Shown here piece by piece: positions 7,904 to 17,326 of a DNA stretch of 64,000 nucleotides. This DNA comes from Candidatus Lucifugimonas marina (GTDB taxonomy: Bacteria > Chloroflexota > Dehalococcoidia > Lucifugimonadales > Lucifugimonadaceae): NCBI GenBank assembly GCA_029593915.1, contig CP046147.1, positions 2,232,001-2,296,000 of the forward strand, given 5' to 3'. The number at the start of each line of letters is the position of its first letter. The first letter of the stretch is position 1. A model generated the notes under the pieces. That model worked only from the letters and a program-made list of their open reading frames with translations. It had not been told where the DNA came from and ran no database searches. The translations under genes and the position numbers were made by a program.

Positions 7904-8599
7904 TTACCAGGTTGGCTTGCCTGAGCTCCATGCCCAGTTGTCGGGCGGCCATACGTTTCGACCAACACGAGCACCGCCATCGCGGCTGGTGTCGTACATG
8001 TCCTTCACGTCCTCAACCCACTGCTTAATGTGTGGAGTGCCTTTGTGGTACTCGAAGGCATCTGGGTTTGCATAGACCTCGTAGAGGTAGAGCTCGGTTG
8101 GGTCGTTGACGTTCTGGTAAACGTCGAATCGCAAGCAGCCCTGCTCTTCGTGAGTTGAACCAACTCCGTCTTTAGAGACAGATTCGATGAAGGCATCAAC
8201 ATGCTCTTCTTTTACGAATTTTGGAGCATGGATCACGTGCAGGCTTGATGCGAAATATGGGTCATCAACAATGTGCGCTCGGTAAGAATCCCAGTTGGCA
8301 TCGCCACGTGGGAATACTGGCTTGCAGAACGAAACGCCGACTTCGCCGTCGAACATATCGCCTACAGCTTCCTGCCAGACTTTGAAGTGAGGCATTTCAC
8401 CGTGTGCGGCAAACGCTGCTTCGTCGTTGTAAACCTCAGTGAACGCGAACGATGTAGGGTCGTCAGCGGCCTGGACAATGTCGAATCGTCGGCAGCCAGG
8501 CTCGTTCAGAACCGAACCTTTTGCATCGCCAATCGATGCCTCAATAAAATCATCTACTCGGTCTGCTTTGACCTTCAGTCGCACCATCAGGATGTACAT
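7904..8599 (-). CDS. Tandem ABM-domain (dimeric alpha/beta barrel) protein
   Basis: Two copies of the ABM (antibiotic biosynthesis monooxygenase-like, PF03992) fold in one chain of 231 residues. The first begins YILMVRLKVKADRVDDFIEA with EPGCRRFDIVQ and ends PHFKVWQEAV. The second begins LHVIHAPKFVKEEHVDAFIE with EQGCLRFDVYQ and ends PHIKQWVEDV. Single-domain relatives dimerise and act as cofactor-free monooxygenases, heme-degrading enzymes or LsrG-like isomerases; a fused pair would form one barrel unit alone. Substrate unknown. ATG at 8599 is preferred over GTG at 8602 because GGAG lies 5 nt before it. It is convergent with the chemoreceptor gene and divergent from the M28 peptidase gene. 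Confidence 0.8.
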   Translation of the reverse strand: MYILMVRLKVKADRVDDFIEASIGDAKGSVLNEPGCRRFDIVQAADDPTSFAFTEVYNDEAAFAAHGEMPHFKVWQEAVGDMFDGEVGVSFCKPVFPRGDANWDSYRAHIVDDPYFASSLHVIHAPKFVKEEHVDAFIESVSKDGVGSTHEEQGCLRFDVYQNVNDPTELYLYEVYANPDAFEYHKGTPHIKQWVEDVKDMYDTSRDGGARVGRNVWPPDNWAWSSGKPTW

Positions 8600-8743
8600 C
8601 ACAACTCCAAATTAACGGCCGTCTGAGGAATCTACTCCCGAAATGACGGCTTATTTCATATGCTGGCGGGCGGAGTATACGCTTGGTGAGCTTCGAGGTG
8701 AATATCTACCAGCCTCGTACAACTGTCGTCGCGGGGAATTTCA

Positions 8744-9646
8744 TTGGTATCGGAATCGAATATACGAAAATCTATTGAGGTTCTTAGCGCCGCACCGCGC
8801 AACTCAAAGGAGAATCCCAAGCACCACTCGAAGGCTGCCGATTGGATAGCAAGTGAATTCGAAAATTTTGGATTAGAGGTTCGTCTCCAGAAGTTCGAAA
8901 TCCCTCAACAAGCACCCCCAAGAACGGGTATGAACGTGATCGCCACGTTGAATTCGGAATCGGAGGAACCGCCGATTCTGATCGGTGCACACTACGACAC
9001 TGTTCCTGGCTCACCGGGTGCAGACGATAATGCCAGCGGCGTGGCAGCAACGCTCGAATGCGCTCGAATTCTTGCGAAATCTCAAAGCAATCGTCGGGTG
9101 ATATTCGTTGCGTTCGATGCCGAAGAAATGCAGCCTCCAGTTGAGGGTTTACATGGATCAACTGCATTCGTGGATGAACTCGACCCAGAGCTGCGCCCCT
9201 CGGCAGCAATCATTCTCGAAACTATTGGCTTTAGCTCAACAACCCTCAAGCAAAAGTTACCGAGTTCATTTCGCTTTCTGTTTAGGCGGGCGTACAACGC
9301 GCTAAAACAGCAAAACTTCAAAGCCAATTCATTGCTTGTGCTTTCGAAAAGAGATAGTAGTGAATTATCTCGTTCGCTAGAACAGACGGCGTCGCAAACA
9401 GATATCAACCTGCCGGTATTACCACTCGAAGTTCCATGGTGGATGCCGCTTGTACGAAATCTCCGAAGAAGCGACCATGCGCCGTTCTGGAAAGCTGGAA
9501 TTCCAGCCGTAATGATTAGCGATACGGCGAATTTCAGGAACCCGAACTACCATCGCTCGAGCGACACTGCCGACACCATAGATCTCGAGCTAGTGGCTAA
9601 GGCTACCCACACGATTGTTGCTGCGATTGAAAACAGCGGAATATAA
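8744..9646 (+). CDS. M28 family zinc aminopeptidase-like protein
   Basis: A 300-residue M28 peptidase. The di-zinc site is complete by eye: GAHYDTVPGS (His83, Asp85), GADDNASGV (bridging Asp94), FDAEEM (Glu127/Glu128), LET (Glu159) and a C-terminal YHRSSDTADTID that brings the last His. Relatives remove N-terminal amino acids or act on glutaminyl peptides. No signal peptide is seen, unlike secreted members, so a cytoplasmic role is likely. The start is TTG at 8744, with GCGGGG about 8 nt before it. It is convergent with the long membrane-protein gene, only 28 bp apart, with no clear terminator between. Confidence 0.85.
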   Translation: MVSESNIRKSIEVLSAAPRNSKENPKHHSKAADWIASEFENFGLEVRLQKFEIPQQAPPRTGMNVIATLNSESEEPPILIGAHYDTVPGSPGADDNASGVAATLECARILAKSQSNRRVIFVAFDAEEMQPPVEGLHGSTAFVDELDPELRPSAAIILETIGFSSTTLKQKLPSSFRFLFRRAYNALKQQNFKANSLLVLSKRDSSELSRSLEQTASQTDINLPVLPLEVPWWMPLVRNLRRSDHAPFWKAGIPAVMISDTANFRNPNYHRSSDTADTIDLELVAKATHTIVAAIENSGI

Positions 9647-9674
9647 CGCCCGAACAATCTCGCCGGCCAACTAG

Positions 9675-11762
9675 CTAAGTTTTAGCTTCGCTATCAGGCT
9701 CTTTCGAGTCGTTTGGGGTTTCAGGCTTTTCATCAGTTGCAGCTTCTTCAGCAGCATCGTCGTCGGGATCGTCGCCCCATTCTTTAGGAACTGACCGAAC
9801 GGCTGATGCGTCAGCGCTTGGTGCCGACCCCTTGTAAGTCGTTCCGCCGCCAATGGGAGTGCCTTTGCTTCCGCCCATAATCGACATTGCCGTTCCGGCT
9901 GCAAACGCAACTGCTCCAGCGATGATCCACGGCACAGTTTGGTTGCGCCACGACTGCTGCCATGAATCGACAGCACGTTGGAATCGGTTATTTAGCTCGT
10001 CACTTTCAAGCTCTGCGCTTAGGCGAGGGTAATCCGCCCGGAACTCTGGGCTCACACTTGTGCCATAGTCGGGCACATAGTCTTGGGCTAAATCGTTGAA
10101 CGACCACGCTACGGCAATTCCGCCATAGACGATCAGTCCACAGACAGCCGCTACCCCACCTGCCCATCGCAGTCGTCCCGACCAATTGCTGCTTGCGATC
10201 AAAGCGATAACCAGCAACGGGACGATTACCAACACCCACAGAATCCATTTAAGCGACAGTGCAGTGCCAGCGTATCCACGGGCATCGTTGTACTGCTGTA
10301 GTGCTGCAGGGTCGATGTTTTCGATAATGTTAGCTTCAGTGAACATCACGCCATCAGCAAGAATGGTGAGGGCTTCTTCAGCATCAGCTCGTGATTGAGC
10401 GCTGCCGTCAGACATAGCGTCTATCAAATCCTGATCCGTGAAGCTAACACCCTCGATGATTCGCTCTCGCAGGTCGTCGATCGAGTCGAGTTGGCCACCC
10501 AATTGCGCATCGAGATCGGACTGCGAGTAGGAAACTTCACTCGGTACCTGCTGATCAACGAAGTTCGCAACTTGGGCGCTCATCAGGCTGCTGAAGCTAT
10601 TCAACGCCAGATCAATAGTTGCCTGACCTCCAGCAACACAACGTGGCAGCTGTTGCGAGGCAATATCTTGCGAAGCACCAAGTGCATCGGCAGGCGATGT
10701 ACAGGCTGGAATGGCCTCAAGCGTTGTGCCAAGCTTTGTAATAGCCAGTTCCTGTAGTTCTTCGGTAGCTGTGACCTTTCGCTCGGTCAGATCAACGGTG
10801 AACTCGAGAACGTCAGATTTACCCACTAAATAGTCGATAAGTGCGTCGATAACGCCTTCACCCTGATCTTGCACCCAATCTCGTGGAGCGATCACTTCGA
10901 ACGTATCTACTACTTCGTCTTCGGTGAGTGATATTCCGAATCCAACCGAAGTTGACTGAGCGACTGTTTGTTCGATCAGCGGATCTACAACCTGGTTGAA
11001 CACTAGGTTGTAGAGAGTGTCTTCTCGAACCAATTTATCCTTGAGGATTCTGCCGATAACGACGGCACGATCATCGAACTGAAGAACAACCTCGAAGGAA
11101 TCAGCATCGCCAGCGAAGAACGGCGTGATTTCATCTACAGCCGCAAACAGTTGTCCTTCGAGCCAGTTAGGCTCAAATATTTCACGTCCTGCTGCTTCAA
11201 TCTCAGCGTCGGTGAGTTCTATACCCAAAGCCTGAGTTGATACTTGCTCAGAGAACTGATCCAACTGTGGAACCAACAGGTCTTCGATGATTCGTTCAGC
11301 AAGGTTCAAATCAGAAACTACACTACGAATTGCTGTCGGAACTTGCCTAACCCGCTCCTGCACTTCGAGGTCGATAGTAAATTCGTCAGTCTCGCCCTGT
11401 GCATAGGGAACGACACCGTTCAGGCTTGCCTCAAGTTTTTCTTTCACGTATTCACGAGGAACTAGCGTTTCGAATAACCCTGTAATCGCTAAAGCAGCTT
11501 CATCGGGATCGTCGAAAGTTAGAACTGTCGGAGCAGCGGTATCGTCCAACCCTGAATCGACCTCTATGCCCTTCGCAACAATGTCGTGAACTAAGTTTCC
11601 GACAATGTTGTCGTACATGTAGTCATAAGCGTCGGCATCGTCCAGCATCCCGGTAATTACTCCGGGATCTGAAGCGGTATCTACGATCTGATTAACAGTC
11701 GTAGCAAGGAAAAACAGGATCAGAAACAGCCCTGCCAGAATTACTGCGAGTGTTTTTCGCAT
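9675..11762 (-). CDS. Large membrane protein with three internal repeats, function unknown
   Basis: A 695-residue protein I do not recognise. It has one N-terminal membrane segment (about 7-27), a long acidic extracytoplasmic region, then three membrane segments (about 505-526, 532-555, 611-630) and an acidic hydrophilic tail of ~65 residues. The outer region holds three ~95-residue repeats, aligned on VPREYV (102), EPNWLE (198) and APRDWV (293), each followed 20-25 residues later by a DEF/DSFEV/LEFTV beta strand. Two Cys in the fourth block (about 354 and 376) could form a disulfide. ATG at 11762, with GGAGAG 5 nt upstream, is preferred to TTG at 11765. It is probably a monocistronic gene. 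Confidence 0.7.
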   Translation of the reverse strand: MRKTLAVILAGLFLILFFLATTVNQIVDTASDPGVITGMLDDADAYDYMYDNIVGNLVHDIVAKGIEVDSGLDDTAAPTVLTFDDPDEAALAITGLFETLVPREYVKEKLEASLNGVVPYAQGETDEFTIDLEVQERVRQVPTAIRSVVSDLNLAERIIEDLLVPQLDQFSEQVSTQALGIELTDAEIEAAGREIFEPNWLEGQLFAAVDEITPFFAGDADSFEVVLQFDDRAVVIGRILKDKLVREDTLYNLVFNQVVDPLIEQTVAQSTSVGFGISLTEDEVVDTFEVIAPRDWVQDQGEGVIDALIDYLVGKSDVLEFTVDLTERKVTATEELQELAITKLGTTLEAIPACTSPADALGASQDIASQQLPRCVAGGQATIDLALNSFSSLMSAQVANFVDQQVPSEVSYSQSDLDAQLGGQLDSIDDLRERIIEGVSFTDQDLIDAMSDGSAQSRADAEEALTILADGVMFTEANIIENIDPAALQQYNDARGYAGTALSLKWILWVLVIVPLLVIALIASSNWSGRLRWAGGVAAVCGLIVYGGIAVAWSFNDLAQDYVPDYGTSVSPEFRADYPRLSAELESDELNNRFQRAVDSWQQSWRNQTVPWIIAGAVAFAAGTAMSIMGGSKGTPIGGGTTYKGSAPSADASAVRSVPKEWGDDPDDDAAEEAATDEKPETPNDSKEPDSEAKT

Positions 11763-11877
11763 CAATGCTCTCCGAACAGAATTCCATCGAAATGTGGTGA
11801 ATTTCAGGCGAGTCTAACAACACCCAAGCTACGATTACGTTACGAATGGTGTGAGTCAAGAACGATCTCGGTGAGGC

Positions 11878-12621
11878 TTATCCCCTGCCCAGATATGCCT
11901 GTCCCAGCGGAAGAACGATAGCTTCGAGCATGTTCGATTCAGGTGGCAGAGTCGCCATCAGCAGTGCTGTGCGTCCCATATCTTCGGTAGAAATCAGCGG
12001 CTCTGGACCTTCGTCTCGACCTGTAGCCGACTTACCATCGCCACGGCGCTCAACCATCACGTTTCCGGGGTGAAGAGCACTAACTGCGATTCCGTGATCT
12101 CGTCCCTCGAGAGCCAACGACTGGGTTAGACCCCAAACAGCGTGTTTACTGGTTGTGTAAGGCGAAGAGCTGTGTCGAGGTTTTTGAGCTGCGATGCTGC
12201 CGATATTGATGATTCGACCACCGCCCTGCTTTTTCATAATTCGGAAGGCCTCACGAGAGCCCAAGAACGGACCTGTCACGTTCACGTCGATCACCTTGTT
12301 CCACTGTTCCATGGTGAGATCTTCGACCGGACCGCCGTCGAATGCGCCAGAGTTGTTGACCAGCACGTCTAGCTTGCCAAACTGATCCATTGTCTTGGCA
12401 AAGAGACTGGCAACTTGCTCTTCGCTGGTTACATCTGTTGGAATCGAGATAACAGTAGCGCCACCAGATGAGAGCTGAGCCGCGGCGGCATCGAGTCGCT
12501 CTGCATTTCGAGCGGCGATAACCACCGAACAGCCTTCATCGGCGAACGCCTTGGCAATTCCCTTGCCGATTCCCGAACCACCACCTGTAACGATTGCTAC
12601 TTTTCCGTCAAGCTGTCCCAT
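11878..12621 (-). CDS. Short-chain dehydrogenase/reductase
   Basis: A classical SDR of 247 residues. It has the NAD(P)-binding TGGGSGIGKGIA near residue 11, the NNSGAF segment near 90, the catalytic Ser of NIGS near 138 and the Tyr-xxx-Lys of PYTTSKHA near 154. IPTDVT after strand 3 gives a typical Asp for the adenine contact. SDRs oxidise or reduce alcohols and ketones; the substrate cannot be inferred. AGGAG lies 7 nt before the ATG. It is downstream of the MFS exporter gene on the same strand (81-bp gap) and may be co-transcribed with it. Confidence 0.88.
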   Translation of the reverse strand: MGQLDGKVAIVTGGGSGIGKGIAKAFADEGCSVVIAARNAERLDAAAAQLSSGGATVISIPTDVTSEEQVASLFAKTMDQFGKLDVLVNNSGAFDGGPVEDLTMEQWNKVIDVNVTGPFLGSREAFRIMKKQGGGRIINIGSIAAQKPRHSSSPYTTSKHAVWGLTQSLALEGRDHGIAVSALHPGNVMVERRGDGKSATGRDEGPEPLISTEDMGRTALLMATLPPESNMLEAIVLPLGQAYLGRG

Positions 12622-12688
12622 TAGTTATCTCCTAGGTGCCCGTTCACCAAAAAGGCAAACCTCGAACACCTGCTAGTCAAATCAGGCC

Positions 12689-12704
12689 GATATCACCTGA
12701 TATC
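12689..12704. promoter_or_regulatory. Palindrome at the MFS 3' end
   Basis: GATATCA-CC-TGATATC, 7-bp arms around two bases, overlaps the MFS stop codon and lies ~70 bp upstream of the SDR start. It could be an operator for the SDR gene or a processing hairpin. No function is shown. Confidence 0.3.
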
Positions 12705-14172
12705 AGTCGTTATTTTCAGTTTTATATACGCGGGTCTTGTTCGCAGCAAACAGCGCCAAGACAACAAACCCAGCCAATACCCAGAACGTTAATCGCCACC
12801 CCGACAAGAAGGCATCGGTGACGACCATATCGGTTGTGCCAGCAAGCTCGTTCAGCTGCACCTCTGCACCGCGGCTAAGCATAACTCCGGCGATTATCGC
12901 TGTGGCAAGAGCCTGACCGATCACACTCCCAACATTCCGGACAAGATTCAAAAACGCACTCATTGAACCGTAATCAGCACGACCAACTGTCGACAACGTA
13001 GCGCTCATATTCGGAGCCATCCACATACCCATTGATACTCCATTCACAAACAACACGGGCATCACAATCCACAGCGGTGTGTCGCTAACGAAGAACGACA
13101 TCAGAATGTTCATCACCAGCAAAATTCCAATACCCGCGATCGTGAAAACTCTGAATCCGTACTTGTCTGAGAATCGTCCAGATAGCTGCGAAGAAAGTCC
13201 CATTCCGAGTGCGCCAACAAACATGATCATTCCAGCCGAACGTTGGTCGTAGCCCATGAAACTCTGAACAAATATCGGCATTAGGAAGAACATCGCCGAG
13301 CCGCCGAGAAAGGCGAGAAATCGTGTTGATGTCGACCACGCGAACGTCGAATTCTTGAAGAATCGTAAATTCAGCATTGGTGAGTCGACTCGCAATTCCC
13401 ACCAGACCAATAACGCAAACAAGAAGATGCTAAGTACGAATCCGCCAATGATCTGGAACGAAATCCAATCGAATGCGAAAGGGTTCGAGATCGTGAGGAT
13501 GATAAGAGTTAAAGCCGAGGCTGAGAAAATCGCCCCGAGCCAGTCGTACTTGGCACGTATTTGCCCAACGACTGAACCAATACGTTTGTCATCGAGCACA
13601 ATCGTGGCAGCGACTATTCCGGCAATCGTCGGAATCATCGTTACAAGGAATACGGCGCGCCACTCGAACGCCTGAATAATCGGCCCGGCAATGATCGGAC
13701 CTGCGGCAGCTCCAATAGCCACCATTGTCGTGATCATGCCGAGTGCTTTTCCGCGTTCAGTATCCGGAAATGTTCCGACGATAATCGCGAACACAACGGC
13801 TTGCCCCATCGACGCACCGATGGCCATCACGACTCTAGCGGCGATCAGCATCTCAAGACTTTGCGCTGAAAACGCCAAAAGCGCCCCAACAACGAAAAAA
13901 GCCATTCCGGCGATGTGAAATTTCTTGCGGCCGGTGATGTCTGCAACCCTGCCGAGCGGAAGCATGATCGAACTGGTCACGAGTGATGTTGAAATTGCCA
14001 CCCAGGTAACGGCACGAAGCGTTACTTCGAATTCATCAGCGATCGACGAAAGGGCGAGAAAAACAATCGAGAAATCGAGAACCATCGCAAATAGCGCGAT
14101 GCCTACAGTCCAAAACACCTTCCAGTGATAGTTATCGTTCGGCGTTGCAGGTGAATTGGATTCGGTTGACAC
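12703..14172 (-). CDS. MFS transporter, DHA2 (EmrB/QacA-like) drug exporter type
   Basis: A 489-residue polytopic protein with the layout of 14-helix DHA2 exporters. Helix 1 carries the acidic residue in MVLDFSIVFLAL. LGRVADITGRKK is motif A in loop 2-3, and GASMGQAVVFAI matches the region of motif C. These proteins use the proton gradient to export hydrophobic compounds. The start is GTG at 14172 and no strong RBS is visible. It is divergent from the D-2-hydroxyacid dehydrogenase gene and upstream of the SDR. No adjacent regulator of the TetR or MarR type is seen, so its inducer and cargo are unknown. Confidence 0.88.
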   Translation of the reverse strand: MSTESNSPATPNDNYHWKVFWTVGIALFAMVLDFSIVFLALSSIADEFEVTLRAVTWVAISTSLVTSSIMLPLGRVADITGRKKFHIAGMAFFVVGALLAFSAQSLEMLIAARVVMAIGASMGQAVVFAIIVGTFPDTERGKALGMITTMVAIGAAAGPIIAGPIIQAFEWRAVFLVTMIPTIAGIVAATIVLDDKRIGSVVGQIRAKYDWLGAIFSASALTLIILTISNPFAFDWISFQIIGGFVLSIFLFALLVWWELRVDSPMLNLRFFKNSTFAWSTSTRFLAFLGGSAMFFLMPIFVQSFMGYDQRSAGMIMFVGALGMGLSSQLSGRFSDKYGFRVFTIAGIGILLVMNILMSFFVSDTPLWIVMPVLFVNGVSMGMWMAPNMSATLSTVGRADYGSMSAFLNLVRNVGSVIGQALATAIIAGVMLSRGAEVQLNELAGTTDMVVTDAFLSGWRLTFWVLAGFVVLALFAANKTRVYKTENND

Positions 14173-14339
14173 GTGGCGTGCTTAGTCTCGATCTTGCTGG
14201 TTTCGTGGCGCAGTAGGCGGGAGGCGAGGAATTATAGGCCCGCAAGTTCGTTAATGATCGTTTCAGCGTGATAGGCTCTCGTCGCCTCCCAATATCGGCT
14301 TGGGAAAACCAGCGTGAAACGCCATTCAAGAGAGAGAAA

Positions 14340-15353
14340 ATGTCGAACGGTCCAGATCGTCCACTCCGCATAGTAATTCCGCCTGTTCCCGAGGGAGTAT
14401 CGGCAGGAGAGTGGTGGCCGGTTTCGACTGAAGTCGACTGGATCGAAGCTCCGTACGTAGACAACAAACCTGATCCTTCCGTTCTCGCCGATGCAGACGT
14501 TTACATCGGCACCGACTTCAACGCCGAGATGGGTGAAGCGGCTACATCGCTCAAAGCGATTCTTATCGCTGCCGCCGGATATGACCGCATCGAGCCATCG
14601 GCAGTTCCTGTTGGGGTTGTTATCGCCAACGCCTACCACCACGAAGCGCCTATTGCCGAATGGGTGATGGCTGTGGCAGTCGCTCTTGACCACAACTTAT
14701 TTGAGAGCGAACGATCATTCAGAAACGGCGATTGGTCGGCGTGGCCTTCTCGTTATGGCTCATACCGCGAGTTGTACGGCAGAACGTTCGGAATCATCGG
14801 CTACGGAGCAATTGGCAAGAGAGTGGCTCGACTCGCAAATGCCTATGACATGAAAGTTATCGCCGCGGGCCGTCGACCCGAAACCCGCGACGAGGCGGAA
14901 GCCGACGATGTGGAATATGGCTCTGGCACCGAAGCAATGGAAAAAGTGCTGCGAGATTCGGATTTCGTGCTGGTTTCGACTCCGTTGATCGACGCAACTC
15001 GCGGATTGATTAGTGAGCGTGAAATCGGGTTGATGCGAGAAGACGCCTATTTGATCAACCCAGCCCGCGGTCATATTGTCGATGAGAAGGCACTGTATGA
15101 CGCTCTTGCGAGCAAATCGATTGCCGGGGCAGCCATCGACACGTGGTACGAGTATCCAGTATCAGATTCCGATCAACCACGTCCGTCAAAATACCCGTTC
15201 TGGGAGCTCGACAATATCGTCATGACTCCGCACCACTCAGGAGCCACGTTCGGCACTCGTGACCGGAGGGCAGAAACTGTGGCGGCAAATATCGACCGAC
15301 TGGCAAACGGCGAGCCGCTGGTGAACGTTCTCGACGACGTTTCTACAATCTAA
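14340..15353 (+). CDS. D-2-hydroxyacid dehydrogenase (NAD-binding)
   Basis: A 337-residue member of the D-isomer-specific 2-hydroxyacid dehydrogenase family. The Rossmann motif FGIIGYGAIGKRVA is central. The catalytic set follows: Arg in NPARGHIVDE, Glu of the WYEYP region and His in TPHHSGAT. The enzyme interconverts a 2-hydroxyacid and a 2-oxoacid with NAD(P)H. ATG at 14340 is chosen because AGAGAGAG lies just upstream; an ATG at 14268 is open but would add an Arg-rich leader not typical of the family. The gene converges on the RNA methyltransferase gene, and their stop codons overlap by two bases. Confidence 0.9.
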   Translation: MSNGPDRPLRIVIPPVPEGVSAGEWWPVSTEVDWIEAPYVDNKPDPSVLADADVYIGTDFNAEMGEAATSLKAILIAAAGYDRIEPSAVPVGVVIANAYHHEAPIAEWVMAVAVALDHNLFESERSFRNGDWSAWPSRYGSYRELYGRTFGIIGYGAIGKRVARLANAYDMKVIAAGRRPETRDEAEADDVEYGSGTEAMEKVLRDSDFVLVSTPLIDATRGLISEREIGLMREDAYLINPARGHIVDEKALYDALASKSIAGAAIDTWYEYPVSDSDQPRPSKYPFWELDNIVMTPHHSGATFGTRDRRAETVAANIDRLANGEPLVNVLDDVSTI

Positions 15354-16117
15354 GCGCGACGCTGCCGGAACGCTTCGTAGAGCACAAGTCCTGCGCTAAC
15401 CGAAGCGTTAAGCGATGAGAGCTGACCTGCCATTGGGATCGAAGCGATCTGATCGCAGTTCTCGCGTACGAGGCGAGAGAGACCGTTTCCTTCCGATCCC
15501 ACAACGATAACTACTGGGCCTGTATAGTCTGCGTCGGTGTACTCAACATCGCCTTCAGCATCGAGCCCAACAACCGTCATCCCGATCTCTTTCAGTCGTT
15601 CGATCGTTCGGTTCAAGTTGGTGACCTTAGACACTTTTACGTGTTCTAGTGCACCGGCTGAAGCACGGACTGCACCTGCCGTAATACCAACAGCGCGCCG
15701 CTCGGGGATAATCATTCCATGCGCACCGACAGCGTCGGCAGTTCGAGCGATTGCACCCAGGTTGTGGGGGTCTTGAATACCATCGAGCATCACCAGCATC
15801 GGCGGCTGGTCGCCTGTCTCCGCACCGAGTAGAAGGTCTTCAGGCTCGTGATATCGAGGGTCAGGAACGACTGCGATTACGCCTTGATTTTTCTTGGTCC
15901 GCGACTGAGCGTCGAGTTCTTTTCGCGAGACAGCCTCGACGTCGATTCCCGCCTCTGAAGCAAGCATGACAATCTCTTGGAGCTGAGGTCCGAGCTCGAC
16001 ATCCTCAACCATTACCAGCTTTTCTATGTCACGCCCAGCTCGCAGCGACTCAAGCACTGCGCGCCGACCTTCAACCGTTTGACCGTGAACTTTTTTCGCT
16101 CGAGAAAATCGTGACAT
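15350..16117 (-). CDS. rlmB: TrmH/SpoU family 23S rRNA ribose methyltransferase (RlmB-like)
   Basis: A 255-residue SpoU methyltransferase with an N-terminal L30e-like substrate domain (VEGRRAVLESL) and the C-terminal trefoil-knot SAM domain. The three SpoU motifs are visible: QDPHNLGAIARTADAVG, VVGSEGNGLSRLV and IPMAGQLSSLNASVSAG. By family it should 2'-O-methylate a guanosine of 23S rRNA. I use ATG at 16117 (MSRFSR), the usual N-terminus; the frame is open back to 16213 but those 32 extra residues do not resemble the family. It is divergent from the HpcH/HpaI aldolase gene. Confidence 0.88.
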   Translation of the reverse strand: MSRFSRAKKVHGQTVEGRRAVLESLRAGRDIEKLVMVEDVELGPQLQEIVMLASEAGIDVEAVSRKELDAQSRTKKNQGVIAVVPDPRYHEPEDLLLGAETGDQPPMLVMLDGIQDPHNLGAIARTADAVGAHGMIIPERRAVGITAGAVRASAGALEHVKVSKVTNLNRTIERLKEIGMTVVGLDAEGDVEYTDADYTGPVVIVVGSEGNGLSRLVRENCDQIASIPMAGQLSSLNASVSAGLVLYEAFRQRRA

Positions 16118-16281
16118 TTCTAACCTGAATAATCCGGTATTGGCGAGGTTGCCCCTCGCCATTGCACAAAACGTACTTAAAGAAGTGTAAGTTTCATCGA
16201 CACTCCATGCCATCGACGTTCAAACTCTTTTGATCGAACGATGAAAAGCGGCAGTGAATCGAAATGATAAGGAGCCACCAA

Positions 16282-17040
16282 TTGGCACGGGAACGCGAAT
16301 TCAGCATTAATCAACTCAAGAAGACCATCGATGAAGGTGGAGTCGGCATTATTGCCAACGGTCCGAACAATTCAGAGATGTGTGATTTTCTCGGTCACAT
16401 CGGCTTCGATGCTGCGTTCGTAGATTTCGAACATGGTGGCGTTTCATGGAGCGAGCTTGCCGATATCAGCCGAGCTTGTGAGCTCTGGGGCATGGCGAGT
16501 GTAGTGCGTGTAAACAAGCTCGACGAAGCCCAAATTCTTCGAACGCTCGACCAGGGCGCAAGTGCGGTGATGATTCCGCACGTAATCACCGTCGACGATG
16601 CTGAAATGGCAGCGAACGCTTGCAAATTTCCACCCAACGGAATTCGCGGTGTAGCTGGTGGGCGCAGGGCGTACGGAGTCGACGATTACTTCAAACGATC
16701 AGATGAAGAAGTGCAATGCATCGCGCTGATCGAAGACTACGAAGCCATAGACAACCTCCCTGAATTGACCAAGGTCAAAGGCATCGACATCTTCTACGTT
16801 GCTCCTTCAGACATGGCAGCTTCGATGGGTCATACCGGCAATCCTGAACACCCTGAAGTTCAAGAAGCACTTGAACGCGCTATCAAACTCGTGATCGAAG
16901 GTGGCGGAGTTGCCGGAACTCTCACTAACGACTCTAATCTCGACAAATTCTTGGCTATGGGCGTCAAGTGTGTCGGTGTCCCCTGGCAGGTTTGGCTGAA
17001 ACAGTCTGCAGAGGCATTCATCGAACGTACTCGCTCATAG
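16282..17040 (+). CDS. HpcH/HpaI family class II aldolase
   Basis: A 252-residue TIM-barrel aldolase of the HpcH/HpaI family (2-keto-3-deoxy-acid aldolases). Motifs seen are VDFEHGGVSW at strand 2, GASAVMIPHV, GIRGVAGGRRAYG, and the metal ligands Glu in IEDYEAI and Asp in VAPSDMAASMG. Such enzymes cleave 4-hydroxy-2-oxoacids to pyruvate and an aldehyde. TTG at 16282 is preferred because AAGGAG lies 7 nt before it; an upstream ATG at 16264 overlaps that site. The aldehyde dehydrogenase and DapA-like genes 3.5 kb downstream would suit the same kind of sugar-acid catabolism. Confidence 0.88.
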   Translation: MAREREFSINQLKKTIDEGGVGIIANGPNNSEMCDFLGHIGFDAAFVDFEHGGVSWSELADISRACELWGMASVVRVNKLDEAQILRTLDQGASAVMIPHVITVDDAEMAANACKFPPNGIRGVAGGRRAYGVDDYFKRSDEEVQCIALIEDYEAIDNLPELTKVKGIDIFYVAPSDMAASMGHTGNPEHPEVQEALERAIKLVIEGGGVAGTLTNDSNLDKFLAMGVKCVGVPWQVWLKQSAEAFIERTRS

Positions 17041-17064
17041 AACTCGCCGTTTTCTAAATCGATC

Positions 17065-17151
17065 AACCGGGACTAGCTGACCGGTTCGCCATGTTCGTTC
17101 AAACGCGCTCTTGTATTAGGGGTTGCACGTATCTGTTTATGCAAGAGCGCG
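17065..17151 (+). other. Two consecutive hairpins between aldolase and kinase genes
   Basis: Hairpin A has arms AACCGG (17065-17070) and CCGGTT (17081-17086). Hairpin B has perfect 10-bp arms CGCGCTCTTG (17104-17113) and CAAGAGCGCG (17142-17151) around a 28-nt loop. Neither has a T-run on the plus strand. They may end the aldolase transcript or form part of the kinase leader. Confidence 0.5.
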
Positions 17152-17326
17152 GACGAGAACGACGGCATTGTTAGTAATACTCGTATTGTGACGCAGATGA
17201 ATTAGCCTTGCGGCGCGGCTTCGCGTGGTGGTTTATTCATCGTGTTCCGTCATCACGGGTCAAGTGGCGAAAAACCTACGAAGTTCAACACATTTGAATG
17301 AAGAGCGGATCGGTCTTCTGGGCACG

